NCBI GenBank assembly: GCA_902362965.1
Contig: CABIYQ010000009.1
Span: 1-52,976 of the forward strand
Length of the DNA stretch: 52,976 bases
Direction: 5' to 3'
Origin: Oscillospiraceae bacterium
Lineage (GTDB): Bacteria; Bacillota; Clostridia; Oscillospirales; Ruminococcaceae
The position numbers and the translations under genes are program-made. Below the pieces are notes generated by a model, which worked only from the letters and a program-made list of their open reading frames with translations, did no database searches and was not told where the DNA came from. Of the stretch, positions 39,545-47,725 are shown piece after piece. Numbering within the stretch: position 1 is the stretch's first letter; each line of letters opens with the position of its first letter.

Positions 39545-40705
39545 ATGTACAGCATTTTAACTTTAAATAAAATTGCCGCTGTCGGTACTGATAAGTTTGA
39601 CAGCAGCAAGTACACAGTAGGGGAAGAAGTTTCAAATCCTGATGCAATAATGGTTCGTTCTGCTAAGATGCACGATATGGAATTTGGTTCAAATCTTCTT
39701 GCAATTGCAAGAGCAGGTGCAGGGGTAAACAATATTCCTGTAGATAAGTGCGCTGAATCCGGTATAGTTGTTTTTAATAGTCCGGGAGCTAATGCTAACG
39801 CAGTTAAGGAACTTGCTATATGTGCGCTGCTTTTGTCTTCAAGAAAAATTACCGAAGCTGCTGCGTGGGCTGCATCTCTTAAGGGTACTCCTGACGCTCC
39901 AAAGACAGTTGAAGGCGGTAAGTCTAAATTTGCAGGTCCTGAAATCCTTGGCAAGACTTTGGGTGTTATTGGTCTGGGAGCAATTGGCGGAAAAATCGCA
40001 AACGCTGCTGTTGATCTTGGAATGAAAGTGGTTGGATATGATCCATATCTGTCAGTTAACGGCGCTCTTCATCTTGATCCGTCAGTAAAGGTTGTAACTG
40101 ATATCAATGAAATATATACAGCAAGTGATTATATTACTATTCATGTTCCTTATACTCCTGACACAAAGAATACTATTGATGCTGAACAGATCGCTATGAT
40201 GAAAGACGGAGTACGTCTTATCAATCTTGCAAGAGGTGAATTGATAAACAGTGAAGCAGTAGTTAAGGCTATTGCAGACGGTAAAGTTGCAAAGTATGTT
40301 ACAGACTTTGCTGATGATGTTGTACTCGGCGTTGATAACGTTATTGTTCTTCCACACCTTGGAGCTTCAACTCCTGAAAGTGAAGATAATTGTGCAGTTA
40401 TGGCAGCTAATGAACTTATTGATTATATTGAAAACGGAAATATCAAAAACAGTGTAAACTTCCCTAATGCGATTATGAATGCAACCGGTACAAAGGTTTG
40501 TATCCTTCATAAGAATGTTCCGACAATTATCGCTCAGATTACTTCTGCAGTTGGTGAAGCCGGTCTGAACATTGACAATATGGTTAATGCAAGTAAGAAG
40601 GATTATGCTTATACAATGCTTGACATTGCCGGTGATGTTACAGACGCTGTTGCTGATAAGATGAGTTCTGTTGACGGAATCATTAAGGTTAGGGTTATTA
40701 AGTAA
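39545..40705 (+). CDS. serA: D-3-phosphoglycerate dehydrogenase with ACT domain
   Basis: It oxidises 3-phosphoglycerate to phosphohydroxypyruvate, the committed serine step. The NAD loop is GLGAIGGKIA, the catalytic Arg is in INLARGELIN, and the catalytic His in VLPHLGASTPE. A C-terminal ACT domain (about residues 315-386) probably binds serine. The 386-residue form lacks the intervening domain of long PGDHs. The ATG at 39545 is chosen because GGGAG is 9 bp upstream; an ATG at 39536 overlaps that site. Confidence 0.95.
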   Translation: MYSILTLNKIAAVGTDKFDSSKYTVGEEVSNPDAIMVRSAKMHDMEFGSNLLAIARAGAGVNNIPVDKCAESGIVVFNSPGANANAVKELAICALLLSSRKITEAAAWAASLKGTPDAPKTVEGGKSKFAGPEILGKTLGVIGLGAIGGKIANAAVDLGMKVVGYDPYLSVNGALHLDPSVKVVTDINEIYTASDYITIHVPYTPDTKNTIDAEQIAMMKDGVRLINLARGELINSEAVVKAIADGKVAKYVTDFADDVVLGVDNVIVLPHLGASTPESEDNCAVMAANELIDYIENGNIKNSVNFPNAIMNATGTKVCILHKNVPTIIAQITSAVGEAGLNIDNMVNASKKDYAYTMLDIAGDVTDAVADKMSSVDGIIKVRVIK

Positions 40706-40727
40706 TGTAATGATCTCTATATAATAT

Positions 40728-40761
40728 AAAGCCGCCGATTAATATCGACGGCTTTAATTTT
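40728..40761 (+). terminator. rho-independent terminator after serA
   Basis: Stem AAAGCCGNCGAT/ATCGNCGGCTTT (one mismatch) with a TAAT loop at 40728-40755, followed by AATTTT; it is 22 bp behind the serA stop. Confidence 0.8.
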
Positions 40762-40953
40762 ATAAAGTATCTTCAAAAGTAATTTTGCGAGTTTTTAGAA
40801 AGCGCTTCCAGATAATTAAATTCGGCATAAAAGTTTTTGCAAAGCTTTTTTAGCCTTAAATTTTTATATTTATTTACTTGTCGAGCCTTATAAAAAATGT
40901 AACATTAAATTAAAGACGAAATAAAAGTTTTTGCAAAGCTTTTTTCAAAAAGC
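40760..40953 (+). repeat. Two degenerate ~100-bp repeat units (A, B) with partial hairpin cap
   Basis: A diverged type A unit (AAGTAATTTTGCGAGTTTTT) and a type B unit (TACTTGTCGAGCCTTATAAA) each end in GCAAAGCTTTTTT. The final one folds as GCTTTTT/AAAAAGC at 40938-40953, but its outer stem is imperfect. With the terminator and an isolated promoter this fills the gap 40706-41048. Confidence 0.8.
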
Positions 40954-40998
40954 GTAAGAGAAGTCAATATTGTACAATATAGTCGTCATGATTTGCTA

Positions 40999-41027
40999 TT
41001 GCAAAAACAGTTGGATACTGTTATACT
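40999..41027 (+). promoter_or_regulatory. isolated promoter-like sequence aimed into the 3' end of the araC-type gene
   Basis: TTGCAA, 17 bp, TATACT. It points rightward although the adjoining gene is on the - strand, so it would make an antisense RNA to the regulator. It could equally be a chance match in AT-rich DNA. Confidence 0.3.
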
Positions 41028-41048
41028 ATACATGTTATGCCGAGGATA

Positions 41049-41897
41049 TCAGGAGCCTTTAAGCTGCTTCCTTTTCTCTCCGGGAGAGCAGCCGTATTGT
41101 TCTTTGAATTTGCGGACAAAAAGCTTGTAATTTTTTTCAAAGCCGTGATGATCTGCAATACTGCCGATAGGAAAATCTGTATTGATGACGTCGTAATAAG
41201 CATGTTCAAGACGAATGGCATAAACGTAATCCATAAAAGTCATGCCCATGTATCTTTTAAAAAACCTTGAAAAATACTCCCTGTTAAGAGCAACGATGTG
41301 TGCAGCGTCATTCAGCGAAATATTTTCGGCATAATGCTGACGGACATACTGAAGAACGACTCCAAGTCTTTGAATGTTTCTGTCAGCTTTCTCTTTCATG
41401 ACAGGATCTATGCTGGTTTTGAAATTTATAACAAGATGATAAAGCAGGTTATATATAAGACTGTTAAGCATAAGCAGATATCCGCAGTCTCTTGGGGATT
41501 CATAATGCATTTTCAGTTTTGTAAGTATATTACGGATCTTTATGAAGTTACCTATTGTATTTTCTTCTGAAGTACATATACATCTTATCATGATTATATC
41601 AATATCGGGAATATTTTTTTTTATTGTTTCATAGGGTATCTGAATGAGAAGATATTTGCATGTTCCGCGGCAGACTGTTGAGTGAATAGTTTTGGAATTT
41701 ACTACTGCAAACCCTCCGTTTTGAAGCTTATAATCTCTATTGTTTATATTAACTGTCATTGAACCGCTTAAAATAAAAATAACTTCAAATCCGTTGTGCC
41801 AGTGCTTAGAAACGGAATGTCCGGAAACTTCAACAATTTCAAGAAGCATACCGGTATCTGTCTGGTAATGAATCTGTTCATGGCTGTAATCTTCCAT
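41049..41897 (-). CDS. AraC-family transcriptional regulator with cupin sensor domain
   Basis: A 282-residue regulator: N-terminal cupin (residues ~10-85, SKHWHNGFEVIFILSGSMTVNI) and C-terminal double HTH (about 180-280, ISLNDAAHIVALNREYFSRFFKRYMG and SIADHHGFEKNYKLFVRKFKEQYGCSP). It is divergent from the MATE exporter across 87 bp, suggesting that it controls it. The likely effector of the cupin (often a sugar) cannot be named. A clear AGGTC-type site before the ATG is weak. Confidence 0.92.
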   Translation of the reverse strand: MEDYSHEQIHYQTDTGMLLEIVEVSGHSVSKHWHNGFEVIFILSGSMTVNINNRDYKLQNGGFAVVNSKTIHSTVCRGTCKYLLIQIPYETIKKNIPDIDIIMIRCICTSEENTIGNFIKIRNILTKLKMHYESPRDCGYLLMLNSLIYNLLYHLVINFKTSIDPVMKEKADRNIQRLGVVLQYVRQHYAENISLNDAAHIVALNREYFSRFFKRYMGMTFMDYVYAIRLEHAYYDVINTDFPIGSIADHHGFEKNYKLFVRKFKEQYGCSPGEKRKQLKGS

Positions 41898-41984
41898 GGT
41901 TGACCTCCATAATAGAAATTCAGAATGATTTTATTTTATCATAAAAAATAAAAAATTACAATATTCAAGAAAGGATAATGCAAT

Positions 41985-43370
41985 ATGTCTATGACTAAAG
42001 AAATGACGACCGGCAAACCTTATAAACTGATTTTAAGCTTTGCTCTGCCGATGATTTTCGGTAATGTTTTTCAGCAGCTTTACAATATGGTTGATACTAT
42101 TATTGTTGGAAAATATGTAGGGGTTGACGCACTTGCCGCTGTAGGTTCTACAGGCGCTATAAACTTTCTTGTAATCGGTTTTGCACTTGGAATTTGCAGC
42201 GGATTTTCCATTCCGGTGGCTCAAAGCTTTGGTGCAGGGAATCACTCACAAATGCGAAAATATGTGGCAAACTCTATATATTTAAGCGTTATTGCGTCTA
42301 TTATACTGACTGTTTCAACTATGCTCCTGACCGGACCGATTCTGCGTATAACAAACACCCCTGAGGAAATTTATGATGATGCTTACCGGTATATTATAGT
42401 AATTTTTGCAGGTATTTCCGCTACAATATTTTATAATATGCTTTCCGGAATTCTTCGTGCACTGGGAGACAGTAAAACGCCGTTGGTGTTTCTGGGAATA
42501 TCCTCTGTACTGAATATAATTTTAGACCTCACCTTTATTATAGTATTTAAATGGGGAGTATTTGGTGCTAGTTTTGCGACTGTTATATCTCAGGGAATTT
42601 CTGCGTTGCTGTGTCTTTTTTATACTATAAAAAATTATGATATTTTAAGATTTGATTCATTTGAGTTAAAACCGGATTTGGAAAAAATGAAAAAACTTGT
42701 TGTAATAGGAGTACCTATGGCGCTGCAATTTTCTATTACAGCTATCGGTTCTATTATTTTACAGTCTGCTGTAAATACGCTTGGTAAAACAGCAGTAGCT
42801 TCAATGACAGCTGCAATAAAGATTCAGACCGTAGCTATGGGACCTATGGAAAGCATGGGTATAACTATGGCAACCTATTGCGGACAAAACAGAGGAGCCG
42901 GAAAGTATTCGAGAATTACTGTCGGAATTGGTCAGAGTATTGCAATGACAATGGTTTATTGTGTAGCGGCATGCGCAGCAGTTTCATTCTTAGGTGGAGC
43001 GCTGACAACTTTGTTTATTGACAAAAATACGGCTGATTCTGAAAATATACAAAAAATAATTGATCTTTCAGTGTATTATTTAAGAATAAACGGTTTGTTC
43101 TATCCGTTTCTTGGAGTACTGTTTATTATCAGAAATTCACTTCAGGGCATGGGATACAGTATGCTGCCGATGCTGGCAGGAGTCAGCGAGCTTGCAGCGA
43201 GATCTCTTGTAGCGATCTTGTTTGTATCTTCAATAGGATATACAGCAGTATGTTTAGCAAGTCCGGTTGCATGGATTTTTGCAGATGTTGTTTTGCTTAT
43301 TACCTATACTGTGAAGATAAAGGAACTTAAAAACGAATTGATTTTTCGTAAGCATGAAGCAGTTGTTTAA
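41985..43370 (+). CDS. MATE-family multidrug/cation exporter
   Basis: A 461-residue membrane protein with about 12 transmembrane segments in two homologous halves; ILSFALPMIFGNVFQQLYNMVDTIIVG at the start and GILRALGDSKTPL are MATE hallmarks (DinF/NorM branch). It probably exports cationic compounds in exchange for Na+ or H+. It is divergent from an AraC regulator and ends at a bidirectional terminator shared with the reductase gene. Confidence 0.94.
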   Translation: MSMTKEMTTGKPYKLILSFALPMIFGNVFQQLYNMVDTIIVGKYVGVDALAAVGSTGAINFLVIGFALGICSGFSIPVAQSFGAGNHSQMRKYVANSIYLSVIASIILTVSTMLLTGPILRITNTPEEIYDDAYRYIIVIFAGISATIFYNMLSGILRALGDSKTPLVFLGISSVLNIILDLTFIIVFKWGVFGASFATVISQGISALLCLFYTIKNYDILRFDSFELKPDLEKMKKLVVIGVPMALQFSITAIGSIILQSAVNTLGKTAVASMTAAIKIQTVAMGPMESMGITMATYCGQNRGAGKYSRITVGIGQSIAMTMVYCVAACAAVSFLGGALTTLFIDKNTADSENIQKIIDLSVYYLRINGLFYPFLGVLFIIRNSLQGMGYSMLPMLAGVSELAARSLVAILFVSSIGYTAVCLASPVAWIFADVVLLITYTVKIKELKNELIFRKHEAVV

Positions 43371-43393
43371 GTTCTGCATTGAATAAGTAAAGA

Positions 43394-43420
43394 AAACCGG
43401 ACAGTTTATCTGTCCGGTTT
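43394..43420. terminator. bidirectional terminator between MATE and aldo/keto reductase genes
   Basis: An 11-bp perfect stem AAACCGGACAG/CTGTCCGGTTT with a TTTAT loop; T-rich ends on both strands suit termination of these convergent genes. Confidence 0.8.
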
Positions 43421-43514
43421 AGTATTAAAAATACTTGTTAGATTGTACTGTCCCGATTTGTGCTGAACGCATAAACCGAGGCAGTATTATTTTAGTTTTC
43501 ACATATTGATAAAT

Positions 43515-44492
43515 CTATAAAGTATCTTCAATTGCCATTAATTCTTCTTGAGAAAAATCAGTTTTAAATACTGCCTGAAGATTTTCAGTAATTTGTTCCG
43601 GACGGCTTGCACCGATTAGAACAGTTGTGATCTTATCATCACGTAAAACCCAGGAAAGTGCCATTTGTGACAATTTCTGACCTCTGTTTGCAGCAATTTC
43701 ATTAAGTTTTTTCAGTTTTTTCAAGGTATTTTCATCGGGTTGGCTTTTCATCCACGGACGGTTGGAGGAACCGGTATTTGTTTTCAGATATTTATCTGTA
43801 AGAAGACCTTGTGCAAGAGGGGAAAATACGGCAAGTCCCAAGCCGTTTTCGTAAGCGTAATCTTTGAGTCCGTCCTCTTCAATCCATCTGTTGAGCATAG
43901 AATACGAGGGTTGATTAATAATAAACGGAGTTTTCAGTTCATCAAATATTTTCTTTATTTTAGAGGTTTGTTCTGTATTATAATTTGAAATTCCTACATA
44001 TAGGGCTTTTCCTTGCTTTACAGCATTATCCAGTGCAAGTGCAACTTCCTCGAGCGGTGTTTCCGGATCAAAAATATGATGATAAAAAATATCAACATAA
44101 TCTAGTCCCATTCTCTTAAGAGACTGGTCAAGAGAAGCGGTAAGGTATTTACGTGAACCGTGTTTAGCTCCGTAAGGACCCGGCCACATATCGTATCCTG
44201 CCTTGGTTGAAATACAAATTTCATCACGGTAATGCCAAAGACCTCTTTTAAGAATCTTTCCGAAGTTTTCTTCTGCGGAACCGTTATATGGATTACCGTA
44301 ATTATTGGCAAGGTCAAAGTGAATAATACCGTTGTCAAAAGCGGTACGGCACATATTTTCCATATTTTCCAGATTGTCGGTATGGCTGAAATTCTGCCAC
44401 ATTCCAAGAGATATAGGAGGCAGTTTTAATCCCCATTTTCCTACGTGTCTGTAGGGCATTTTATCGTATCTTTTTTCATTTGCAATAAACAT
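43515..44492 (-). CDS. aldo/keto reductase (YghZ-like)
   Basis: A 325-residue TIM-barrel oxidoreductase. The tetrad is visible as Asp and Tyr in HFDLANNYG, Lys in ISTKAG and His in DIFYHHIFD; GASRPEQITENLQA is the NADPH-binding end. Close in form to L-glyceraldehyde 3-phosphate reductases. The ATG at 44492 is preferred, with AAAGG 9 bp upstream, to one three codons earlier. It is convergent with the MATE gene and divergent from cotJA. Confidence 0.92.
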   Translation of the reverse strand: MFIANEKRYDKMPYRHVGKWGLKLPPISLGMWQNFSHTDNLENMENMCRTAFDNGIIHFDLANNYGNPYNGSAEENFGKILKRGLWHYRDEICISTKAGYDMWPGPYGAKHGSRKYLTASLDQSLKRMGLDYVDIFYHHIFDPETPLEEVALALDNAVKQGKALYVGISNYNTEQTSKIKKIFDELKTPFIINQPSYSMLNRWIEEDGLKDYAYENGLGLAVFSPLAQGLLTDKYLKTNTGSSNRPWMKSQPDENTLKKLKKLNEIAANRGQKLSQMALSWVLRDDKITTVLIGASRPEQITENLQAVFKTDFSQEELMAIEDTL

Positions 44493-44629
44493 ATTCAACA
44501 TCCTTTGCTCTTTTTTTATAATATTATCATAATTATATTCTGAATGTCAAGTTCACAAAAATTAAAAAATTTCATAATATAATAGTGTATGGCATAGCTA
44601 TACAAAATATGCATAAGGAGGAATTAAAT

Positions 44630-44866
44630 TTGGATTTCAGTATGTTTGATAATATTCGTTTTGAACCTGAGATGCGTAAGCATGAACCAAATGATATGCC
44701 GAATATGATGTCAAGACCCAGATTTCCGGAGCATACGCCGCTTGCAATGGCTTATGTTCCGCTTCAGCAGTGGGGTCAGACTTACGATGAAGAAAAGGCG
44801 TTTGAAAGAGGTACTATTTTCCCTGAACTGGATCTTCCATTGGCTCCTGAGGAGGGATGTTTATGA
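44630..44866 (+). CDS. cotJA: spore coat protein CotJA
   Basis: A 78-residue CotJA-family protein; AMAYVPLQQWGQTYDEEKAF and RGTIFPELDLP are the family's signature. The start is TTG at 44630, 8 bp after AAGGAGG; the in-frame ATG at 44609 precedes that site. CotJ proteins are made in the mother cell and placed in the inner coat. A sigma-E-like -10 (CTATACAA near 44597) may be present, but I could not place a convincing -35. Its stop overlaps cotJB. Confidence 0.93.
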   Translation: MDFSMFDNIRFEPEMRKHEPNDMPNMMSRPRFPEHTPLAMAYVPLQQWGQTYDEEKAFERGTIFPELDLPLAPEEGCL

Positions 44867-45117
44867 ATTCTAAAGAAAAACTATTCAGAGTGATCCAGAT
44901 GTATGGATTTGCACTTGATGAAATTCGTATTTATCTTGATACTCATCCTGACTGTCAGGATGGTCTGGCATACTATCATAAATATAATGAATTAAGAAAA
45001 GCTGCTGTAGAAGAATATAATAAGCTTTACGGCCCTCTTACTACTGAACAAGTGCAGAGCCGAAATAAATGGACATGGGTTCAGGAACCGTGGCCATGGG
45101 AAAGGAGCGCTAATTAA
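44863..45117 (+). CDS. cotJB: spore coat protein CotJB
   Basis: An 84-residue CotJB protein; EIRIYLDTHPDCQDGLAYYHKY and the C-terminal WTWVQEPWPWE are typical. The ATG overlaps the cotJA stop by 4 bp (ATGA), with GAGGAGGG upstream. Its TAA overlaps the ATG of the cotJC remnant by one base, so a three-gene cotJABC operon is implied, now cut inside cotJC. Confidence 0.94.
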   Translation: MNSKEKLFRVIQMYGFALDEIRIYLDTHPDCQDGLAYYHKYNELRKAAVEEYNKLYGPLTTEQVQSRNKWTWVQEPWPWERSAN

Positions 45118-45161
45118 TGTGGCAATATGAAAAGAAATACTTATATCCCACTTGTACATAA
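45117..45161 (+). pseudogene. cotJC: 5' end of cotJC, cut off by element insertion
   Basis: ATG at 45117, with AAAGGAG 9 bp upstream, begins MWQYEKKYLYP, which lines up with the start of CotJC proteins (MW.YEKK.QYP), a ferritin-like/manganese-catalase family of about 190 residues. After residue 11 the match ends and the frame closes at TAA 45159. The rest is not found in the window; the recombinase gene of the element begins its 3' end 4 bp later. The protein cannot be made in this form; excision of the element could restore it. Confidence 0.85.
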
Positions 45162-45168
45162 TAATTTA
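45141..45168. other. probable left attachment junction (attL) of the integrated element
   Basis: Similarity to cotJC stops at about 45149 and the recombinase stop codon is at 45166-45168, so the crossover must lie between or very near these points. The short shared core cannot be defined without the right junction or an unoccupied cotJC. Confidence 0.65.
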
Positions 45169-46632
45169 TAGAAAATCAATGTCTAAAAATAAATCAGAGA
45201 TATCTTTTCTATAACACATTCGAACGGTTTTTTTGTAATTGATTTTGCGGATAACACTTTTTAAAAGCATATTTTTTTCTTCGGCAGTAGCCTGTTCAAA
45301 ATGTTTAATCACATAATTTAATTTAGTAATAGCTTCTTCTGCAGATCGCTTTGCAGGTTCTGTGTGTGATTCAAGCAACTTAATCTGATTATTTATATTT
45401 TCAAGTTTTTCATTTAACGTTTTTGAACGTGTTAAAAAAGTATTGATATCATATACATCTTGCTCTAATAAATCGTGAAGCTTATCTAATTGTTTTTTTA
45501 TTTTTTCTGACTCTGCGACTAAGAGTTTCTGTTTATCTGGCTTAATTGAGGTTTCTTTTTTAACTGTTTTTTTAGACCGTAATTCTTCCAGTTCTTTTAT
45601 TCGATATCTCATTGATGACAAAACTGCTTCGTTAATATTTTCTATTTTTGAGCTTACTATTTTTCCACTGCATTGTGGATAAGTACATAGCATGTGTTCT
45701 TTTCCGTTGATTGAACGTCTCCGCATCTGGTGTCCACAATTACTACAATATAGAATTTTATTATAGTAATTTTTTAGCGATTGATCTTGCTGTAATTGCA
45801 CAGCAGCATTATGAGCACGTTTAATTTGAACTTTTTCGAATACATCTTCTGGAATAATGGATTCGTGTTTTCCTTCGTATAGAGTGTCACCGCTTGATTT
45901 TGTTTGCCATCTGACTTTGCCTATATAAATTGGATTTGATAAAATTTTCTTGACACTTGGAGCTCCCCAAAGTTGGTTTTTCTGCGGTGCTATTCCCATC
46001 TTGTTAAGTTCTCTTGCAATTGCTCTACCGCCATATCCCTTAAGGTACATATCAAATATCATTTTTACTACTTCTGCGTGTTCCGGCACAACTTCGAGAG
46101 TATGCACTTTGGGTTCCGGCGTAACCTTTCGGTATCCGTATGGTTCTCGTTGACCTAAATAATTTCCTTCTTTAACAGAAGCAAGACGACCAGCTTGCAT
46201 ACGTCTTTTAATAGTTTTATACTCACGGCGAGACATAAAGAGAGAAAACTCAAAGTATTCTTCATCGAATTCGTTATTAGGATCATAAGTTTTAATAGGC
46301 GTTATAATTTTAGTTTCAGAGTTTTTAAATGCTTGAGCCACTATCCCTTGATCAATAGTATCGCCTCGTGCAAGACGTTCTATTTCCATAACAAGCACAC
46401 CTGTGTATTTTTTTAATTCAACGTCTTGTAGCAGATACTGCATTTCTGGTCTGGATGCGATGCTGTCTCCACTTACAATTTCTTCGTATATTTTAACTAT
46501 GTGCAGAGAATGCTTTTGTGCAAATTCTAAAAGAGTTTGTCGATGCCTTGCTAGTGTTTCTCCTTCACCCCTTGCTTCGGCTTCGGCATCTGTACGAGAT
46601 TTTCTTAAATATATAGCGTATTGTCCGCTCAT
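45166..46632 (-). CDS. large serine recombinase (integrase)
   Basis: A 488-residue site-specific recombinase. Resolvase catalytic domain at residues ~4-150 with nucleophile Ser12 in YLRKSRTD and the arginine in VLVMEIERLARG; recombinase domain about 160-265 (PYGYRKVTP, YLKGYGGRAIARELNKMGI); zinc-ribbon near 300-330 (YCSNCGHQMRRR); then a long coiled coil. It cuts and joins attP and attB through a Ser-DNA link. Start at 46632 follows GGAGG; an upstream in-frame ATG adds 20 unrelated residues. Its 3' end abuts the cotJC fragment. A separate directionality factor would be needed for excision; none is recognised. Confidence 0.95.
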   Translation of the reverse strand: MSGQYAIYLRKSRTDAEAEARGEGETLARHRQTLLEFAQKHSLHIVKIYEEIVSGDSIASRPEMQYLLQDVELKKYTGVLVMEIERLARGDTIDQGIVAQAFKNSETKIITPIKTYDPNNEFDEEYFEFSLFMSRREYKTIKRRMQAGRLASVKEGNYLGQREPYGYRKVTPEPKVHTLEVVPEHAEVVKMIFDMYLKGYGGRAIARELNKMGIAPQKNQLWGAPSVKKILSNPIYIGKVRWQTKSSGDTLYEGKHESIIPEDVFEKVQIKRAHNAAVQLQQDQSLKNYYNKILYCSNCGHQMRRRSINGKEHMLCTYPQCSGKIVSSKIENINEAVLSSMRYRIKELEELRSKKTVKKETSIKPDKQKLLVAESEKIKKQLDKLHDLLEQDVYDINTFLTRSKTLNEKLENINNQIKLLESHTEPAKRSAEEAITKLNYVIKHFEQATAEEKNMLLKSVIRKINYKKTVRMCYRKDISDLFLDIDFL

Positions 46633-46936
46633 ATTTTCCTCCTTTTTATGACATATTATGGATATTACAAAAATAATAATGTTATAATGCACAACTTTTG
46701 TTGTTTGAATTTAGGCATATTGTCTGTTGAAAACTAGCTGTTTATTACTGAATTATTACGTTTTGTGTCATTCACGCCAAAAACAATACCAGATACGCCA
46801 AAACTATTGCAATTGAAAAAAAGCTGAGTATAATAATAACTGTAATCCGGATTCGACAAAATTTGACGAAAGGTCGTGTTGTTATGAATTGCATTTTATC
46901 TAATAAAATTCCCCGAGATTAATCGGGGACTGCGTC
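46633..46936. promoter_or_regulatory. recombinase upstream region with inverted and direct repeats
   Basis: This 304-bp gap has a small palindrome ACAACTTTTGTTGT (46691-46704) about 60 bp before the recombinase start, two direct repeats ACGCCAAAA(A)C at 46774 and 46795, and the hicB terminator at its right side. A weak promoter (TTCAAA, 17 bp, TATAAC) reads toward the recombinase. These may be sites for a regulator or excision factor; the role is inferred. Confidence 0.35.
46910..46929 (-). terminator. rho-independent terminator after hicB
   Basis: Stem TCCCCGA/TCGGGGA with loop GATTAA (+ strand view), followed on the - strand by ATTTTATTA. It shares its CCCCGA/TCGGGG core with the terminator at 47664-47692. 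Confidence 0.7.
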
Positions 46937-47335
46937 TTAGTCTATATGAAGACGATTTTCAAGGGCTTCACGAAGAACCTGAGAAAAATTTAAGCCATAA
47001 TGTTCTGCTTCAGCATTTAACCACGAAGGGATAGTAAGCGTTTTTTTAACAATTTTACCTTTTTGCTTTTCTCTAAATGATGGCATATATACTTCAACGA
47101 GCATTATAGTTTGATTGTTTTCAAGTTTTATTTCCGTAAAAGGCGTAGGATCTGGAATATCTTCATTATCTTGTTCCATTCCAAAAATATGAAGCATTAA
47201 AGCTTCTTTAGCATTTTTAGATGCTTCTTCAATGGTGTCGGCGCACGGTAAACAGCCTGGCAGATCAGGGAACTCAATAGAAATTCCATCATTAGAAATA
47301 TCAAAAACAGCTGGGTAAATATACGTATCTTTCAT
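46937..47335 (-). CDS. hicB: HicB-family antitoxin
   Basis: A 132-residue antitoxin: N-terminal degenerate RNase H-like HicB fold (EFPDLPGCLPCADTIEEASKNAKEAL, residues ~18-45) and a C-terminal ribbon-helix-helix DNA-binding part (KKTLTIPSWLNAEAEHYGLNFSQVLREAL). It should bind and silence HicA and repress the operon. It starts 23 bp after hicA with AAAGGAG. Stabilisation of the element is the likely benefit. Confidence 0.93.
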   Translation of the reverse strand: MKDTYIYPAVFDISNDGISIEFPDLPGCLPCADTIEEASKNAKEALMLHIFGMEQDNEDIPDPTPFTEIKLENNQTIMLVEVYMPSFREKQKGKIVKKTLTIPSWLNAEAEHYGLNFSQVLREALENRLHID

Positions 47336-47358
47336 ATAAAACTCCTTTCATACGGGGG

Positions 47359-47556
47359 TTATTTGAATTTAACCCCCGATTGTTTTGAAATACTTTTTAA
47401 TGTTTTTATAGGAATGTCTTTTCGTGGGTGAGTTAATGTAACTCGTCCCGATTTCTCGGGGTGCTTGAATTGGTGGTGGTCACCTTCACAATTGACCTCA
47501 TACCAACCATCGGCTATAAGCATTTTCAAAACTTCTCTTGAAGAATAACTTTTCAT
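47359..47556 (-). CDS. hicA: HicA-family mRNA interferase toxin
   Basis: A 65-residue double-stranded-RNA-binding-like toxin; the active-site histidine is in EGDHHQFKHP, and GRVTLTHPRKDIPIKTLKSI is the usual second half. The HicA family cleaves mRNA independently of ribosomes. Toxin precedes antitoxin, as is common for hicAB. GAGGTGAGG lies before the ATG. Confidence 0.93.
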   Translation of the reverse strand: MKSYSSREVLKMLIADGWYEVNCEGDHHQFKHPEKSGRVTLTHPRKDIPIKTLKSISKQSGVKFK

Positions 47557-47575
47557 ATCCTCACCTCTTGATTAT

Positions 47576-47604
47576 ATTATACCACGTATTAAAATACGTA
47601 TCAA
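47576..47604 (-). promoter_or_regulatory. hicAB promoter with palindromic operator in the spacer
   Basis: On the - strand: TTGATA, 17 bp, TATAAT, followed by the hicA ribosome site. The spacer contains the perfect inverted repeat ACGTATTAAAATACGT (47584-47599; + strand view), a good candidate for autorepression by HicB's ribbon-helix-helix domain. Confidence 0.8.
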
Positions 47605-47663
47605 TTAGCAAAATGTACAATTATATTTTTGCTTTTTTGTGCAAAACAACATTTACTTAATAA

Positions 47664-47692
47664 TAAAAAAATTTCCCCGACCAAGTCGGGGA
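47664..47692 (-). terminator. rho-independent terminator after the 286-residue unknown gene
   Basis: Stem CCCCGAC/GTCGGGG with a three-base loop, followed on the - strand by AAATTTTTTT. It ends the two-gene cargo operon. Confidence 0.85.
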
Positions 47693-47725
47693 GGGGTCAT
47701 GATTCATAACTTGTAAGGAGCATTT

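Noticed and set aside
45117..45175. tRNA-type attachment site for the element
   Set aside because: No tRNA gene is present at the junction; the flank is the cotJ operon and the integrase is a serine, not tyrosine, recombinase.
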